Origin: Corynebacterium suranareeae
Lineage (GTDB): Bacteria > Actinomycetota > Actinomycetes > Mycobacteriales > Mycobacteriaceae
Reading direction: 5' to 3'
NCBI RefSeq assembly: GCF_002355155.1
Contig: NZ_AP017369.1
Location: 806,001-870,000, forward strand
Length of the DNA stretch: 64,000 nucleotides
Shown here: positions 56,168 to 64,000 of the stretch, piece by piece
Layout: every line of letters starts with the position of its first letter
How positions within the stretch are numbered: position 1 is the first letter of the stretch
Translations under genes and position numbers: made by a program
The notes under the pieces: generated by a model
Databases searched by the model: none
Seen by the model: the letters and a program-made list of their open reading frames with translations, nothing else
What the model was told of the DNA's origin: nothing

Positions 56168-57159
56168 AGCTCCTTGACTTTCTGACGACGAATAATCCAA
56201 ATAAATAGTGGCGCTCCAATAATCGGCATGATGATGCCCACCGCAATTTCACTCGGGCGAGTCACAACACGACCGAACGTATCTGCAGCAACAATCAATA
56301 CCGCACCAGCCAGGGCCGAACACGGCACCAACCAGCGGTGATCTGTGCCCACAATCAGGCGGGTAATATGCGGAACCACGAGCCCCACAAACGCGATCGG
56401 GCCGGCCAACGCCGTAGCCACGCCGCACAAAATAACTGCGCCTATCGACGATACGATCCGTGTTCTCAGCACATTTTCACCCAAACTGGTGGCCACATCA
56501 TCTCCCAACGCCAACGCATTAAGCCCGGTGGAAGTAAGCAAACAGATTAAAAATCCAACGGTTAAAAATGGTGCAGCTAACGCCATCCGATCCCATTCCG
56601 CGCCACCAACGCCACCGATCTGCCAAAAACGGAACTTATCCATGACATCGACACGAGGCAGAAGTACAGCACTGACCAAAGACGTCAACGCAGCAGTAGT
56701 TGCCGCACCGGCAAGAGCCAGTTTGAGCGGTGTTGCACCTCCGCGGCCTAAAGAACCGACGGTGTAGACAAACACAGCAGCCGCCGCAGAACCAATAACC
56801 GCAACGATCATGGTTAAAACAGCCCCCGACATATCAAAAAAAGAAATGCCGATGACTACTGCCAAAGACGCACCGGAAAGCACACCGAAGATACCCGGAT
56901 CAGCAAGAGGGTTTCTAGTCACTGCCTGCATGGATGTCCCCGCAACCGCCAACGCAGCGCCAATGACGATGCCAAGTACGGTGCGGGGAATTCTTTTCAA
57001 GGCAGCTGCCTGCTCTGTAGTGTCCGAACGTCCAAGCAACGCCTGAATTGCATCATCAGTGCTGATGGAACGAACGCCGAATTTCACAGAACACACGCAA
57101 GCAACTACGAGAAGGATCAGTGCGGCGCCGAGAAATAAAAGTTTTTTAGTTGTCGGCAT
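56164..57159 (-). CDS. Iron-siderophore ABC transporter permease, first subunit
   Basis: A 331-residue FecCD-family permease with about ten helices. Seen: LKRIPRTVLGIVIGAALAVAGTSMQ, then NPLADPGIFGVLSGA and GPIAFVGLVVPHITRL, all diagnostic. The ATG at 57159 is used; a TTG directly before it is the only extension. It starts 6 bp after the binding-protein gene. Confidence 0.94.
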   Translation of the reverse strand: MPTTKKLLFLGAALILLVVACVCSVKFGVRSISTDDAIQALLGRSDTTEQAAALKRIPRTVLGIVIGAALAVAGTSMQAVTRNPLADPGIFGVLSGASLAVVIGISFFDMSGAVLTMIVAVIGSAAAAVFVYTVGSLGRGGATPLKLALAGAATTAALTSLVSAVLLPRVDVMDKFRFWQIGGVGGAEWDRMALAAPFLTVGFLICLLTSTGLNALALGDDVATSLGENVLRTRIVSSIGAVILCGVATALAGPIAFVGLVVPHITRLIVGTDHRWLVPCSALAGAVLIVAADTFGRVVTRPSEIAVGIIMPIIGAPLFIWIIRRQKVKEL

Positions 57160-57165
57160 CAAAAC

Positions 57166-58212
57166 TTACTTCAGTGGTTCAGCGATTTTTGCGAGGTATT
57201 CATCAATACCCCAAGAAATGGACAATGGGGACTGATTAGCAGATGCAGCCAAAGGATTTGCGCCTAAGAACACAACCTTGCCATCTGCAATCGCTGGAAT
57301 ACGAGACAGCAATGGATCAGCCTGCATCTTGGACAACAGCTCAGCGTTGGCTGCCTCGTCCTCGGTGCCATAGGTGACAATGACATCGACGTCGTCGAAA
57401 GTTTCAGGGTTTTCAGCTGAGACCTGCTCGTAGAAGCTGTCCGATCCGCTGAATTGCTTCAGCACCTCAGCTTCTTGCACACCTGCATCAAGCAGGAATC
57501 CCATGCGAGGGTCAACGCTGGTGTACACACCGATCTGGGAGAAATCGCTTTCATCAAAGAATGCAAAGACTGGCTTTGCGTCCTTCAACTCTGGGTTTGC
57601 ATCCATGGCAGCAGCGACCTGTTCATCTAGATCAGCAATGAGGTCTTTGCCTTCTTGCTCCAGACCCATGGCCTTGGAGTTCATTTCAATCATGTCATCC
57701 AAAGACGTGCCCCATGCAAGCTCGGGGTAGGCAACCACAGGAGCGATCTGAGAAAGCTGGTCGTAGTCTTCCTGGGTGATGCCAGAATAGGACGCCAAAA
57801 TGACATCTGGTGCAGTGTTGGCGACTTCCTCAAACGGAATGGAGTCGGTGGCGTCGAAAAGCACTGGCTCTTCTCCACCAAGCTCATTCAAGGCATCCTC
57901 GACCCAAGGCAGCATGCCGTTGTCGTCATCATCGCCCCACGTGACCTTTTCAAAACCAACCGGAACTTGACCCAAGGCAAGCGGAACTTCATGGTTCGAC
58001 CAACCAATGGTGGCGATGCGCTCTGGCTTTGCTTCGATGGTGGTCTCACCGAATGCATGCTCGATGGTGACAGGGAAGGCCTCATTGGATACATCAGATC
58101 CAGCTTCGGAGCTCTGTGACGTCTGCGAACTTGTAGAATCCTGAGAACACGCAGCTAGGGACACAGTGAGGGTGGCGGCAAGGATGCCAGCTAAAACGCG
58201 AGTAGATCGCAT
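57166..58212 (-). CDS. Iron-siderophore substrate-binding lipoprotein
   Basis: A 348-residue FepB/FhuD-type binding protein. Signal peptide with lipobox SLAAC, then the N-lobe EHAFGETTIEAKPERIATIG, strongly resembling that of the orphan binding protein at 33.3 kb. It is the first gene of the uptake operon. I start at the ATG at 58212; the ATG at 58236 lies closer to the DtxR box and is possible. DtxR repression under iron sufficiency is expected. Confidence 0.93.
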   Translation of the reverse strand: MRSTRVLAGILAATLTVSLAACSQDSTSSQTSQSSEAGSDVSNEAFPVTIEHAFGETTIEAKPERIATIGWSNHEVPLALGQVPVGFEKVTWGDDDDNGMLPWVEDALNELGGEEPVLFDATDSIPFEEVANTAPDVILASYSGITQEDYDQLSQIAPVVAYPELAWGTSLDDMIEMNSKAMGLEQEGKDLIADLDEQVAAAMDANPELKDAKPVFAFFDESDFSQIGVYTSVDPRMGFLLDAGVQEAEVLKQFSGSDSFYEQVSAENPETFDDVDVIVTYGTEDEAANAELLSKMQADPLLSRIPAIADGKVVFLGANPLAASANQSPLSISWGIDEYLAKIAEPLK

Positions 58213-58238
58213 AATGAGTATCACTTTCTCGAACATGG

Positions 58239-58257
58239 TTAGGTTAGGCTGTCCGAC
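58239..58257. promoter_or_regulatory. DtxR box between the siderophore operon and the MFS gene
   Basis: TTAGGTTAGGCTGTCCGAC keeps the full left half of the DtxR consensus and a degenerate right half. It is 27 bp upstream of the binding-protein start and could also influence the divergent MFS gene. Confidence 0.75.
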
Positions 58258-58383
58258 AGATTAGCACTGCTTTAGGCGTAGATAAAATGTCGCAAGTCAC
58301 AAACTTTTGTATGGTGGCTACGTACGCACATTTGTTGCCTGCAATTGTGCCGGTGGAAGCGTTCTCCGATACTGTGTGCATAC

Positions 58384-59646
58384 ATGCACGAATCTGGAAA
58401 AAATCCCGTAAAGGTTGTCAACACCCAGACACCGCAAGGCAAGAGCGGACATATGAAACGTCGTCCGATTCCACGCCAAACGGAAATTTCCGAGATTCGT
58501 CGATATATCGTCATGACAGCCCTTGCACTTGGTGGCTTCGCCATCGGAGTCACAGAATTTGTCTCCATGGGCTTGCTCAGTGCAATTGCCTCCGACTTTG
58601 CGATCTCTGAAGATCAAGCCGGCCACATCATCACCGTCTATGCACTTGGCGTTGTGCTGGGTGCACCACTGATCACGGCATTTACAGGAAAACTTCCACG
58701 CAGAAGACTGCTGCTTATCTTGATGGCGTTCTTCGTGGTTGGAAATGCACTATCCACACTCAATGCCTCCTATGAAGTGCTCCTGCTGGCCAGGTTTATT
58801 GCAGGCCTTCCACACGGAGCGTATTTCTCTGTCGCTGGATTAGCCGCAGCATCCATGGCACCTGAAGGACAACGTGGTCGGGCGATCGCTTTTGTGGGAA
58901 TGGGACTGTCAGTAGGCACCGTTGCCGGTGTGCCAGCAGCCCAAGCACTAGGCGATGCCTTTGGGTGGTCCATGGCTTATGTCCTTGTCACCGTCCTTGG
59001 CATACTCACCTTGGCTGCCCTGTGGTTCCTCATGCCACACATGTCAGAGATGCCCCCAACCAGTCCACTAACAGAATTAAGCGCACTGAAAAACAGCCAA
59101 GTGTGGTTAACGCTTGGAATTGGTGCCATTGGATTTGGTGGCATGTTTGCTGTTTATACCTATATCTCCTGGACAATGACCGACCAAGCCGGGATGCCAA
59201 GTTCCCTGATTTGGATTGTGTTGATGGCCTACGGTCTGGGCATGATCTGCGGAAACTACGTGGGTGGCCGTATGGCCGATTGGAATGTTGATAGAGGAAT
59301 CCTACTGGCCTTAATCTGCATCGTGATTGCTTTGACCAGCTTCTATTTCTCCTCCAACAATGCGATTCTGGGCACCATCAACTTTGGCCTCGTGGGATTC
59401 TTTGCTTCTACACTGATCCCATCGCTTCAAATCCGACTCATGGATGTCGCTGGACGCGCACAAACCCTTGCTGCCTCACTGAACCACTCCGCACTCAACA
59501 CAGGTAATGCCCTCGGTGCGGCACTCGGCGGTGTTGTCATCGGCGCTGGATACTCCTACAGCACCCCCGCACTAGCAGGAGCCGGCCTAGCTCTGCTTGC
59601 CATCTTGGTGTGGTTCCCCATGGTGGCATTGCGCAAACGTAAGTAG
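58384..59646 (+). CDS. MFS transporter, AraJ/DHA1-type exporter
   Basis: A 420-residue major facilitator protein with 12 helices. After a polar N-terminal 40 residues, TM1 carries GVTEFVSMGLLSAIA, and TM4 GLPHGAYFSVAGLAAASM is typical of the AraJ/YdhP drug or sugar efflux group. The ATG at 58384 may be leaderless (TACTGT at 58371-58376 as a -10). The ATG at 58453, giving 397 residues, is an alternative. Divergent from the siderophore operon across a DtxR box; siderophore-related or drug export is inference. Confidence 0.86.
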   Translation: MHESGKNPVKVVNTQTPQGKSGHMKRRPIPRQTEISEIRRYIVMTALALGGFAIGVTEFVSMGLLSAIASDFAISEDQAGHIITVYALGVVLGAPLITAFTGKLPRRRLLLILMAFFVVGNALSTLNASYEVLLLARFIAGLPHGAYFSVAGLAAASMAPEGQRGRAIAFVGMGLSVGTVAGVPAAQALGDAFGWSMAYVLVTVLGILTLAALWFLMPHMSEMPPTSPLTELSALKNSQVWLTLGIGAIGFGGMFAVYTYISWTMTDQAGMPSSLIWIVLMAYGLGMICGNYVGGRMADWNVDRGILLALICIVIALTSFYFSSNNAILGTINFGLVGFFASTLIPSLQIRLMDVAGRAQTLAASLNHSALNTGNALGAALGGVVIGAGYSYSTPALAGAGLALLAILVWFPMVALRKRK

Positions 59647-59680
59647 GGGTTTTAATAAGTAACCAACTAGTCTGACAGGC

Positions 59681-60598
59681 ATGAGTTTTCACATCACTTC
59701 CGTCAATGTCAACGGCATCAGGGCAGCGGTCAAACAGCGGAGCGAAACAAATCTAGGTTTCCTTCCATGGCTTGAAGAAACTCGCCCGGACGTTGTTCTC
59801 CTTCAAGAAGTTCGCGCCAGCGAAAAAGACACTGCCACAGCACTGCAGCCTGCCTTAGACAACGGCTGGCATTATGTGGGGGCTCCAGCAGCCGCGAAAG
59901 GTCGCGCAGGAGTGGGAATCCTATCCCGACATGAACTAGACGATGTGAACATTGGTTTTGGATCCTTCCTTGATGCAGGTCGCTACATCGAAGCCACCAT
60001 TAAAGAAACGACACTGGGTGTTCCAGTTACCGTGGCTTCTCTCTACCTGCCATCCGGATCAGCAGATACTGCAAAACAAGATGAGAAATACCACTTCCTC
60101 GACGAATTCGAAGAGTTCCTAGACTCCCGAGCCAAAGAACGCTCCCACATGGTCATCGGTGGCGACTGGAACATTTGCCACCGCCGTGAAGACCTAAAGA
60201 ACTGGAAATCCAACCAAAAGAAATCCGGATTCTTACCCGACGAGCGCGCCTTCATGGACGCAGTGTTTGGCACATTCCCCGATGATGTCACCCAGGTAGC
60301 TGGCGCCGGTGACTTTATGGGGGCGGTGGATTATGAAGGTACAGGGGGGCGTCGAGAAGCAGCTACGGACCCTGCGTGGTTCGACGTGGCACGTCGCCTA
60401 CAACCTGAAGGCGACGGTCCCTACACCTGGTGGACCTACCGCGGCCAAGCCTTTGACACCAACGCCGGATGGCGCATCGACTACCAAGCAGCAACCGCCG
60501 CGATGCTAGAACGCGCCGAGCGCTCCTGGGTAGACAAAGCCGCAGCCTACGACCTGCGCTGGTCCGATCACTCACCGCTCAACGTGGTCTACGCATAA
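59681..60598 (+). CDS. xthA: Exodeoxyribonuclease III
   Basis: A 305-residue Xth-type AP endonuclease/exonuclease III for base-excision repair. Visible active-site motifs: VNVNGIRAA at the N-terminus, LLQEVRASEKD with the metal-binding Glu, GDWNICH near residue 161, and SDHSPLNV at the C-terminus. Full length. The next gene starts 2 bp after its stop (TAA, A, ATG). Confidence 0.95.
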   Translation: MSFHITSVNVNGIRAAVKQRSETNLGFLPWLEETRPDVVLLQEVRASEKDTATALQPALDNGWHYVGAPAAAKGRAGVGILSRHELDDVNIGFGSFLDAGRYIEATIKETTLGVPVTVASLYLPSGSADTAKQDEKYHFLDEFEEFLDSRAKERSHMVIGGDWNICHRREDLKNWKSNQKKSGFLPDERAFMDAVFGTFPDDVTQVAGAGDFMGAVDYEGTGGRREAATDPAWFDVARRLQPEGDGPYTWWTYRGQAFDTNAGWRIDYQAATAAMLERAERSWVDKAAAYDLRWSDHSPLNVVYA

Positions 60599-60599
60599 A

Positions 60600-61259
60600 A
60601 TGCTGCTGACAGTACTATGGGCCATCGGTATTACCGCCGAAGGCATGACCGGCGCGCTGGCCGCGGGCCGACAAAAAATGGACCTATTCGGAGTCTCAGT
60701 AATCGCATGCGTCACCGCAATTGGCGGCGGATCAATCCGCGATATGCTGCTAGGACACTACCCACTGGTATGGGTTGAAAAGCCGTTATATCTGCTGCTG
60801 ATTATCGGCGCTGCGATTTTGACGGTATCGATATCCTTCCTCATGCAACACTTCCGCGTACTATTCCTCGTGCTAGACGCAGTGGGCTTATCAGCTTTCG
60901 CAGTGATCGGTACACAAATTGCCTTGGAAATGGGCTACGGATTTATCATCGCAGTCGTGGCATCCGTACTCACAGGTGTCTTCGGTGGTGTCATGCGCGA
61001 CCTTTTGTGCGACCGCATCCCCCTTGTTTTCCAAAAAGAGCTCTACGCATCCATCGCATTCCTAGCCACCTGCGTCTACTTTGCCATGATGTATTTCGGA
61101 GCGTCTGAAAACGTCACCGTCATCGTCTCCGTTCTAGTTGCCTTCATCGTGCGCCTTCTGTCCATCTGGCGAGGCTGGAGCCTACCCGTGTTTGACTACC
61201 AAGAACGCGAATACAAACGCGACCCAAAGCAACGACTGTGGCGAATGTTCCGCAAATAA
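60600..61259 (+). CDS. TRIC/UPF0126-family membrane protein
   Basis: A 219-residue protein with seven predicted helices arranged as two homologous halves. The conserved Gly-rich segments are TAIGGGSIRDMLLG near residues 39-52 and TGVFGGVMRDLLCD near 121-134. The family contains the prokaryotic TRIC-like cation channels and YadS/YicG-type proteins, some implicated in glycine transport. Probably co-transcribed with xthA. Confidence 0.9.
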   Translation: MLLTVLWAIGITAEGMTGALAAGRQKMDLFGVSVIACVTAIGGGSIRDMLLGHYPLVWVEKPLYLLLIIGAAILTVSISFLMQHFRVLFLVLDAVGLSAFAVIGTQIALEMGYGFIIAVVASVLTGVFGGVMRDLLCDRIPLVFQKELYASIAFLATCVYFAMMYFGASENVTVIVSVLVAFIVRLLSIWRGWSLPVFDYQEREYKRDPKQRLWRMFRK

Positions 61260-61398
61260 TTTAGGGAAATCCGCTTCGGGAGAGCTTCTTCTAACCCCTA
61301 ATTGGGGAACTTCCCCAAATTGCGGGTAAGGTCAAACCGGAAACTTTAATGAGGAACTACCAACTGCTTAAAGTTGGTGCGAAACGTAAGGATTGCAT

Positions 61399-61590
61399 AT
61401 GGGTAAGTCATTCGCCCTTCTTGTTCTTGGCGCCATCATCTTGGCTGCTGGTGTTTGGTACACAATCGAGGTTGGGCACTCAGTGATGGCCATTGTTGCC
61501 GCACTGATCATGGCTGCCGGAGGTGGCATCATCACCTGGGGACTCGCAGTCGCCGCTGATGTGCACTCACCAACCTCGCACAAGATTTAA
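61399..61590 (+). CDS. Small two-helix membrane protein
   Basis: A 63-residue protein with two hydrophobic helices (about 4-22 and 28-50) separated by a short loop, and a polar tail. The ATG at 61399 has AAGGA seven bases upstream, a good site. No family recognised. It stands alone, followed by an 800-bp gene-free region. Confidence 0.7.
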   Translation: MGKSFALLVLGAIILAAGVWYTIEVGHSVMAIVAALIMAAGGGIITWGLAVAADVHSPTSHKI

Positions 61591-61750
61591 AGGCCTTTAT
61601 TTAAGGTATTTGTTTTCAAGGCGCGCGTTTTACTCTGACTTTTGGAGTAACACGTGCGCCTTTTGCCGTGGGTGAGGTGGAGGCCAAACCACGGGGCTTG
61701 GTTTTTGGAATTGAGCGCTTGGTTAGATTTGTCAGTCGAGTGCTTTGTTA

Positions 61751-61820
61751 CGCCGAGTCACCCCGCGTCACGCCGAGTCACCCCGCGTCACGCCGCGTCA
61801 CGTCGCGTCACGTCGCGCAC
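61751..61820. repeat. 10-bp tandem repeat, seven units
   Basis: Seven head-to-tail decamers of the form CGCCGAGTCA / CCCCGCGTCA / CGCCGCGTCA / CGTCGCGTCA; the last is degenerate. The unit GTCA end is kept in all but the last. No spacers, so this is not a CRISPR array. Confidence 0.9.
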
Positions 61821-61876
61821 CAAACATACGTGACAAGGTTTCGGATTTTTCGGGATTCTTGTCACGTATGTTTGGT
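61819..61876. repeat. 19-bp perfect inverted repeat
   Basis: Arms ACCAAACATACGTGACAAG (61819-61837) and its exact complement (61858-61876) with a 20-nt spacer. The internal composition (ACAAG, TTTC, GATTTT) resembles the dispersed palindromic element at 22.1 and 44.3 kb, suggesting a related family. Confidence 0.88.
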
Positions 61877-62035
61877 CTCATCTGCGTGGCGGGAATTTAG
61901 GTTCCTGACCAAAAAAAATTAAAGGCTCCAGAATCGCCTCTAAGGGCTTATCGCGGACTGGCTCATACAAATGTTCCTCGCGGATTTTCGACGCCTTAAA
62001 AACGCTGTGAGGGCGTTGTGGTTAAAGTGCGATTT

Positions 62036-62203
62036 CTTAAGTTCGAGATCGCACTTTCGATACCTTGCGCTCAATTTCTTAAGCTCAATTTCAGTCGGTT
62101 TTTCGTCCAAAGCCGACTGGTATCGGTAGTGAGAAATTGAGTTTGCGGTATCGGAGTCGTGATCTCGGCGTCGTGATATCGAAAGTGCGATATCGAACTT
62201 AAG
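62036..62203. repeat. Large nested palindrome 1
   Basis: 27-bp outer arms (62036-62062 and 62177-62203) are complementary with one mismatch. Inside them lie CTCAATTTC (62070-62078) with GAAATTGAG, and at the centre CAGTCGG with CCGACTG. The outer left arm also pairs locally with AAGTGCGAT just upstream. Confidence 0.85.
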
Positions 62204-62253
62204 GGACTCAAAGGCTGGCCACACCACCCCGGGGCTGCATAAGTGCTATCGGG

Positions 62254-62366
62254 CGACTTCACGCTGGCGACTTTGCGTACTCAACTTCTCAACAGGCGAC
62301 TTCAGTAGGGAAATCCAGGAAACCAGAGCAAAGTCGCACCATGAGAGGTCGCACCACGTGAAGTCG
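62254..62366. repeat. Large nested palindrome 2
   Basis: CGACTTCACG (62254-62263) pairs exactly with CGTGAAGTCG (62357-62366), and GCGACTTTGC (62267-62276) pairs exactly with GCAAAGTCGC (62328-62337). The GGCGACTT unit recurs three times. It ends about 30 bp from the binding-protein gene's stop. Confidence 0.82.
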
Positions 62367-62396
62367 GTGTCCCACGTCACAAATCGTCCGCAGCCC

Positions 62397-63338
62397 TTAA
62401 CTCAGCATCTCAGCGACTTGTTGCAAACCAGTGGTGATGTCAGTACCTGCGGTGACACCGGTGGTGACTGTGTCGGCGTAGAACACTTTGTTGTTTGCAA
62501 TTGCAGGGACACTGGCTAGGGCTGGGTTTGCGAGGAAATCGGCGAAGTCTTCTCGGCCTTTACCTTGGAAGTCCTGGATGATGATGATCTCTGGTGCCAT
62601 GGCGACAACTTGTTCAGGGTCGGCGGTGATGGTGCCTACTGCGCCGAGGGAATCTACAACTGGGGTGCCGCCGGCTTCGCGGATCAATCCGTTGATCATG
62701 GCGGATTCGGGCATGATCATTTGTCGTGGTCCGCGCTGCATCAAGGTCAACACGCGTGGTGAGGTTTTGGGTTTGGTGATTTCTACTCGGTTGGTGTCGA
62801 TTTCTTTGATTGCTTCGGCGGCTTTTTCTTCTTCGCCTACTAATTCGCCAACAATCTCCAGGTGTTTGGTGATGGCATCGATATCGCTCCAAGCATCGGC
62901 GTCAAAGTTAACCACTGGAACGTTGAGGCCTTCCAAAATGTCAATGGTGCCTTGTTCGGTGTCGAAGCGTGCGCTCATGATTACCAAGTCGGGGTCGGCT
63001 GCAACGACTTGTTCAGGGTCTAAGCTGCCACCGTTTTTTACTTGGTATTCCACTTGAGAGGCTAGTGCTGCGGTGTCGGTGTCGGCGGTGTCCATTTCTG
63101 CGGTCATGACCACGCGGTCTGCGCCTGCAATGGGGAGCACAAGTGATGCTGCTTCGGGGGTGAGGACAGCGATGCGTTCTGGTTTGGATTCGAGGGTGAT
63201 GGAGGAATCGTCGAGGTCAACGGTGCGCGGGAAGGCGCTATTTTCCGAGGTAACGCTGGTCTCAATCTCATTTGACTCTGTGGAGCAACCACTCAACACA
63301 AGAGCACAAACAACAATGGCGATGAATACTTTTTTCAT
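62397..63338 (-). CDS. Iron-siderophore/heme-type ABC substrate-binding lipoprotein
   Basis: A 313-residue binding protein of the BtuF/HmuT type. Signal peptide with lipobox LSGC, then the N-lobe with KPERIAVLTPEAASLVLP and DPDLVIMSARF, and the C-lobe ending VTAGTDITTGLQQVAEML. The ligand (siderophore, cobalamin or heme) cannot be fixed. I start at the ATG at 63338, where the signal peptide begins; the frame to 63428 overlaps the ATPase gene. It lies 25 bp after the ATPase gene on the same strand. Confidence 0.9.
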   Translation of the reverse strand: MKKVFIAIVVCALVLSGCSTESNEIETSVTSENSAFPRTVDLDDSSITLESKPERIAVLTPEAASLVLPIAGADRVVMTAEMDTADTDTAALASQVEYQVKNGGSLDPEQVVAADPDLVIMSARFDTEQGTIDILEGLNVPVVNFDADAWSDIDAITKHLEIVGELVGEEEKAAEAIKEIDTNRVEITKPKTSPRVLTLMQRGPRQMIMPESAMINGLIREAGGTPVVDSLGAVGTITADPEQVVAMAPEIIIIQDFQGKGREDFADFLANPALASVPAIANNKVFYADTVTTGVTAGTDITTGLQQVAEMLS

Positions 63339-63363
63339 GGGTGATCTTTCTCTAGGTAAAACT

Positions 63364-64000
63364 CTAAGTAAAATCTGGCTGGGGGATGACTCGAAGTGAG
63401 CTGGTTTCGGGGTCATCGCGCACAGCAATCGGCAGACCGTAGACGCGGGTCAACGTGGTGGGTTCTAGTACTTCAGCGATGCTTCCTTGTGAGACCACTT
63501 CGCCGTTGGACATGAGTACGGCGTGATCGCACCAGCGGGCTACGTGGTTGAGATCGTGCAGCACAACGATGACCGTGGTGCCGGCATCGGCGCGGTTACG
63601 AAGTAGCTGAAGGACTTCTACTTGGTGGCGAAGGTCGAGGGCGGAGACGGGTTCGTCGAGAAGCACTACGGCGGTGTCTTGGGCTAGTGCGCGGCCGATG
63701 TGGATGAGTTGCTGCTGGCCGCCCGAAAGTTCGTTGACTGGCTGCGCGGCGATATCTTCCGCGTTGATGGCGCGCAGAGCGGCGTTGGTGGCGCGTCGAT
63801 CAGCGTCAGTTTCCACAGCAAAGCGGCCGCGGTGCGGGTATCTGCCCATCGCGACGACGTCGCGGGCACTAAAACCGATGCGCAACTCGGTGTTTTGCGG
63901 GACGAGTGAGAGCAGGCGCGCACGGGCTTTTGCGCTTGTCGACGCAACCCCCCTCCCACCAACCATGACCTCCCCGGTGGAATTTACCAATCCTGCAATA
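63364..64000 (-). CDS. Iron-siderophore/heme ABC transporter ATPase, truncated by the window edge
   Basis: A partial ATPase with at least 212 residues visible; the N-terminus including Walker A lies beyond position 64000. Seen: the Q-loop SLVPQNTE, the signature LSGGQQQ, Walker B VVLLDEP and the D-loop SALDLRHQ, then the switch His in VLHDLNH. The open frame reads on through the right edge (IAGLVNSTG), typical of FecE/HmuV-type subunits. It is upstream of its binding-protein gene. Confidence 0.92.
   Translation of the reverse strand, partial: IAGLVNSTGEVMVGGRGVASTSAKARARLLSLVPQNTELRIGFSARDVVAMGRYPHRGRFAVETDADRRATNAALRAINAEDIAAQPVNELSGGQQQLIHIGRALAQDTAVVLLDEPVSALDLRHQVEVLQLLRNRADAGTTVIVVLHDLNHVARWCDHAVLMSNGEVVSQGSIAEVLEPTTLTRVYGLPIAVRDDPETSSLRVIPQPDFT

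Larger units (their letters stand above)
61591..62396. other. Gene-free, palindrome-dense region
   Basis: This 806-bp stretch has no credible gene. It holds a 10-bp tandem repeat, one 19-bp inverted repeat, and two larger nested palindromes, each listed separately. Open frames of 84 and 95 codons in it run straight through these repeats and lack ribosome-binding sites, so I treat them as non-coding. An outer pair TAAGGGCT (61941-61948) and AGCCCTTA (62392-62399), and inside it GCGGAC (61953-61958) and GTCCGC (62386-62391), frames most of the region. Confidence 0.7.

Noticed and set aside
61751..61820. Possible CRISPR array
   Set aside because: The units are 10 bp, contiguous and without spacers, and there are no cas genes.
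61940..62227. Minus-strand open frame of 95 codons, and a plus-strand frame of 84 codons at 61668-61922
   Set aside because: Both lie across tandem repeats and nested palindromes and have odd composition without ribosome-binding sites.

Overview
The window is 64 kb of chromosome from a Corynebacterium. The gene content and order (C50 carotenoid genes crtE-mmpL-crtB-crtI-crtYe-crtYf-crtEb with divergent crtR, the metNIQ, metX and metY genes, prpDBC2, monomeric icd, folD-DUF3017) match what I know of Corynebacterium glutamicum. This assignment is by recognition, not by a database search. I saw no tRNA, rRNA, CRISPR array, transposase or prophage genes.

Layout. 1-5.8 kb: a truncated gene tail, a small membrane protein, a lipoprotein with a duplicated C-terminal module, the SOS mutasome pair imuA'-imuB, an AMIN-like lipoprotein and a sucrase/ferredoxin-like protein. 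5.8-18.8 kb: a photoprotection block with the decaprenoxanthin operon on the minus strand, its MarR-type regulator CrtR, a secreted lipocalin, an epimerase-like protein, DNA photolyase and a family 2 glycosyltransferase. 18.8-25.1 kb: a MacB/FtsX-type ABC exporter and the methionine importer MetNIQ. 25.3-33.2 kb: dnaE2 (third mutasome part), two PH-domain membrane proteins, the Mn regulator MntR, a YdjM-type membrane protein, a class III-like sirtuin and a deaminase. 33.3-38.7 kb: an orphan iron-siderophore binding protein, trmL, folD, a DUF3017 protein, a flotillin and a lipoprotein. 38.8-44.2 kb: metX, metY and cstA with its small partner. 44.7-51.0 kb: methylcitrate operon prpD2B2C2, a malate/lactate-type dehydrogenase with its GntR regulator, and a secreted/membrane protein. 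51.1-64 kb: icd, an iron-siderophore uptake operon, an MFS exporter, xthA, a TRIC/UPF0126 channel, a tiny membrane protein, a palindrome-dense gene-free stretch, and a second siderophore/heme ABC system cut by the right edge.

Regulation is legible at many points. Two LexA-type SOS boxes link imuA'B and dnaE2, which lie 23 kb apart. Three nearly identical McbR-type boxes link metQ, metX and metY. Two DtxR-type boxes precede siderophore genes. A perfect palindrome precedes the GntR-neighbouring dehydrogenase, and another precedes the lipocalin gene.

The least explained signals are (i) a G-rich-flanked 12-mer GCGTCGANAAGC occurring 12 times exactly, on both strands, in several reading frames and once between genes; (ii) two copies of a 66-67 bp dispersed palindromic element at 22.1 and 44.3 kb; and (iii) 61.75-62.40 kb, which combines a 10-bp tandem repeat with several long nested palindromes.
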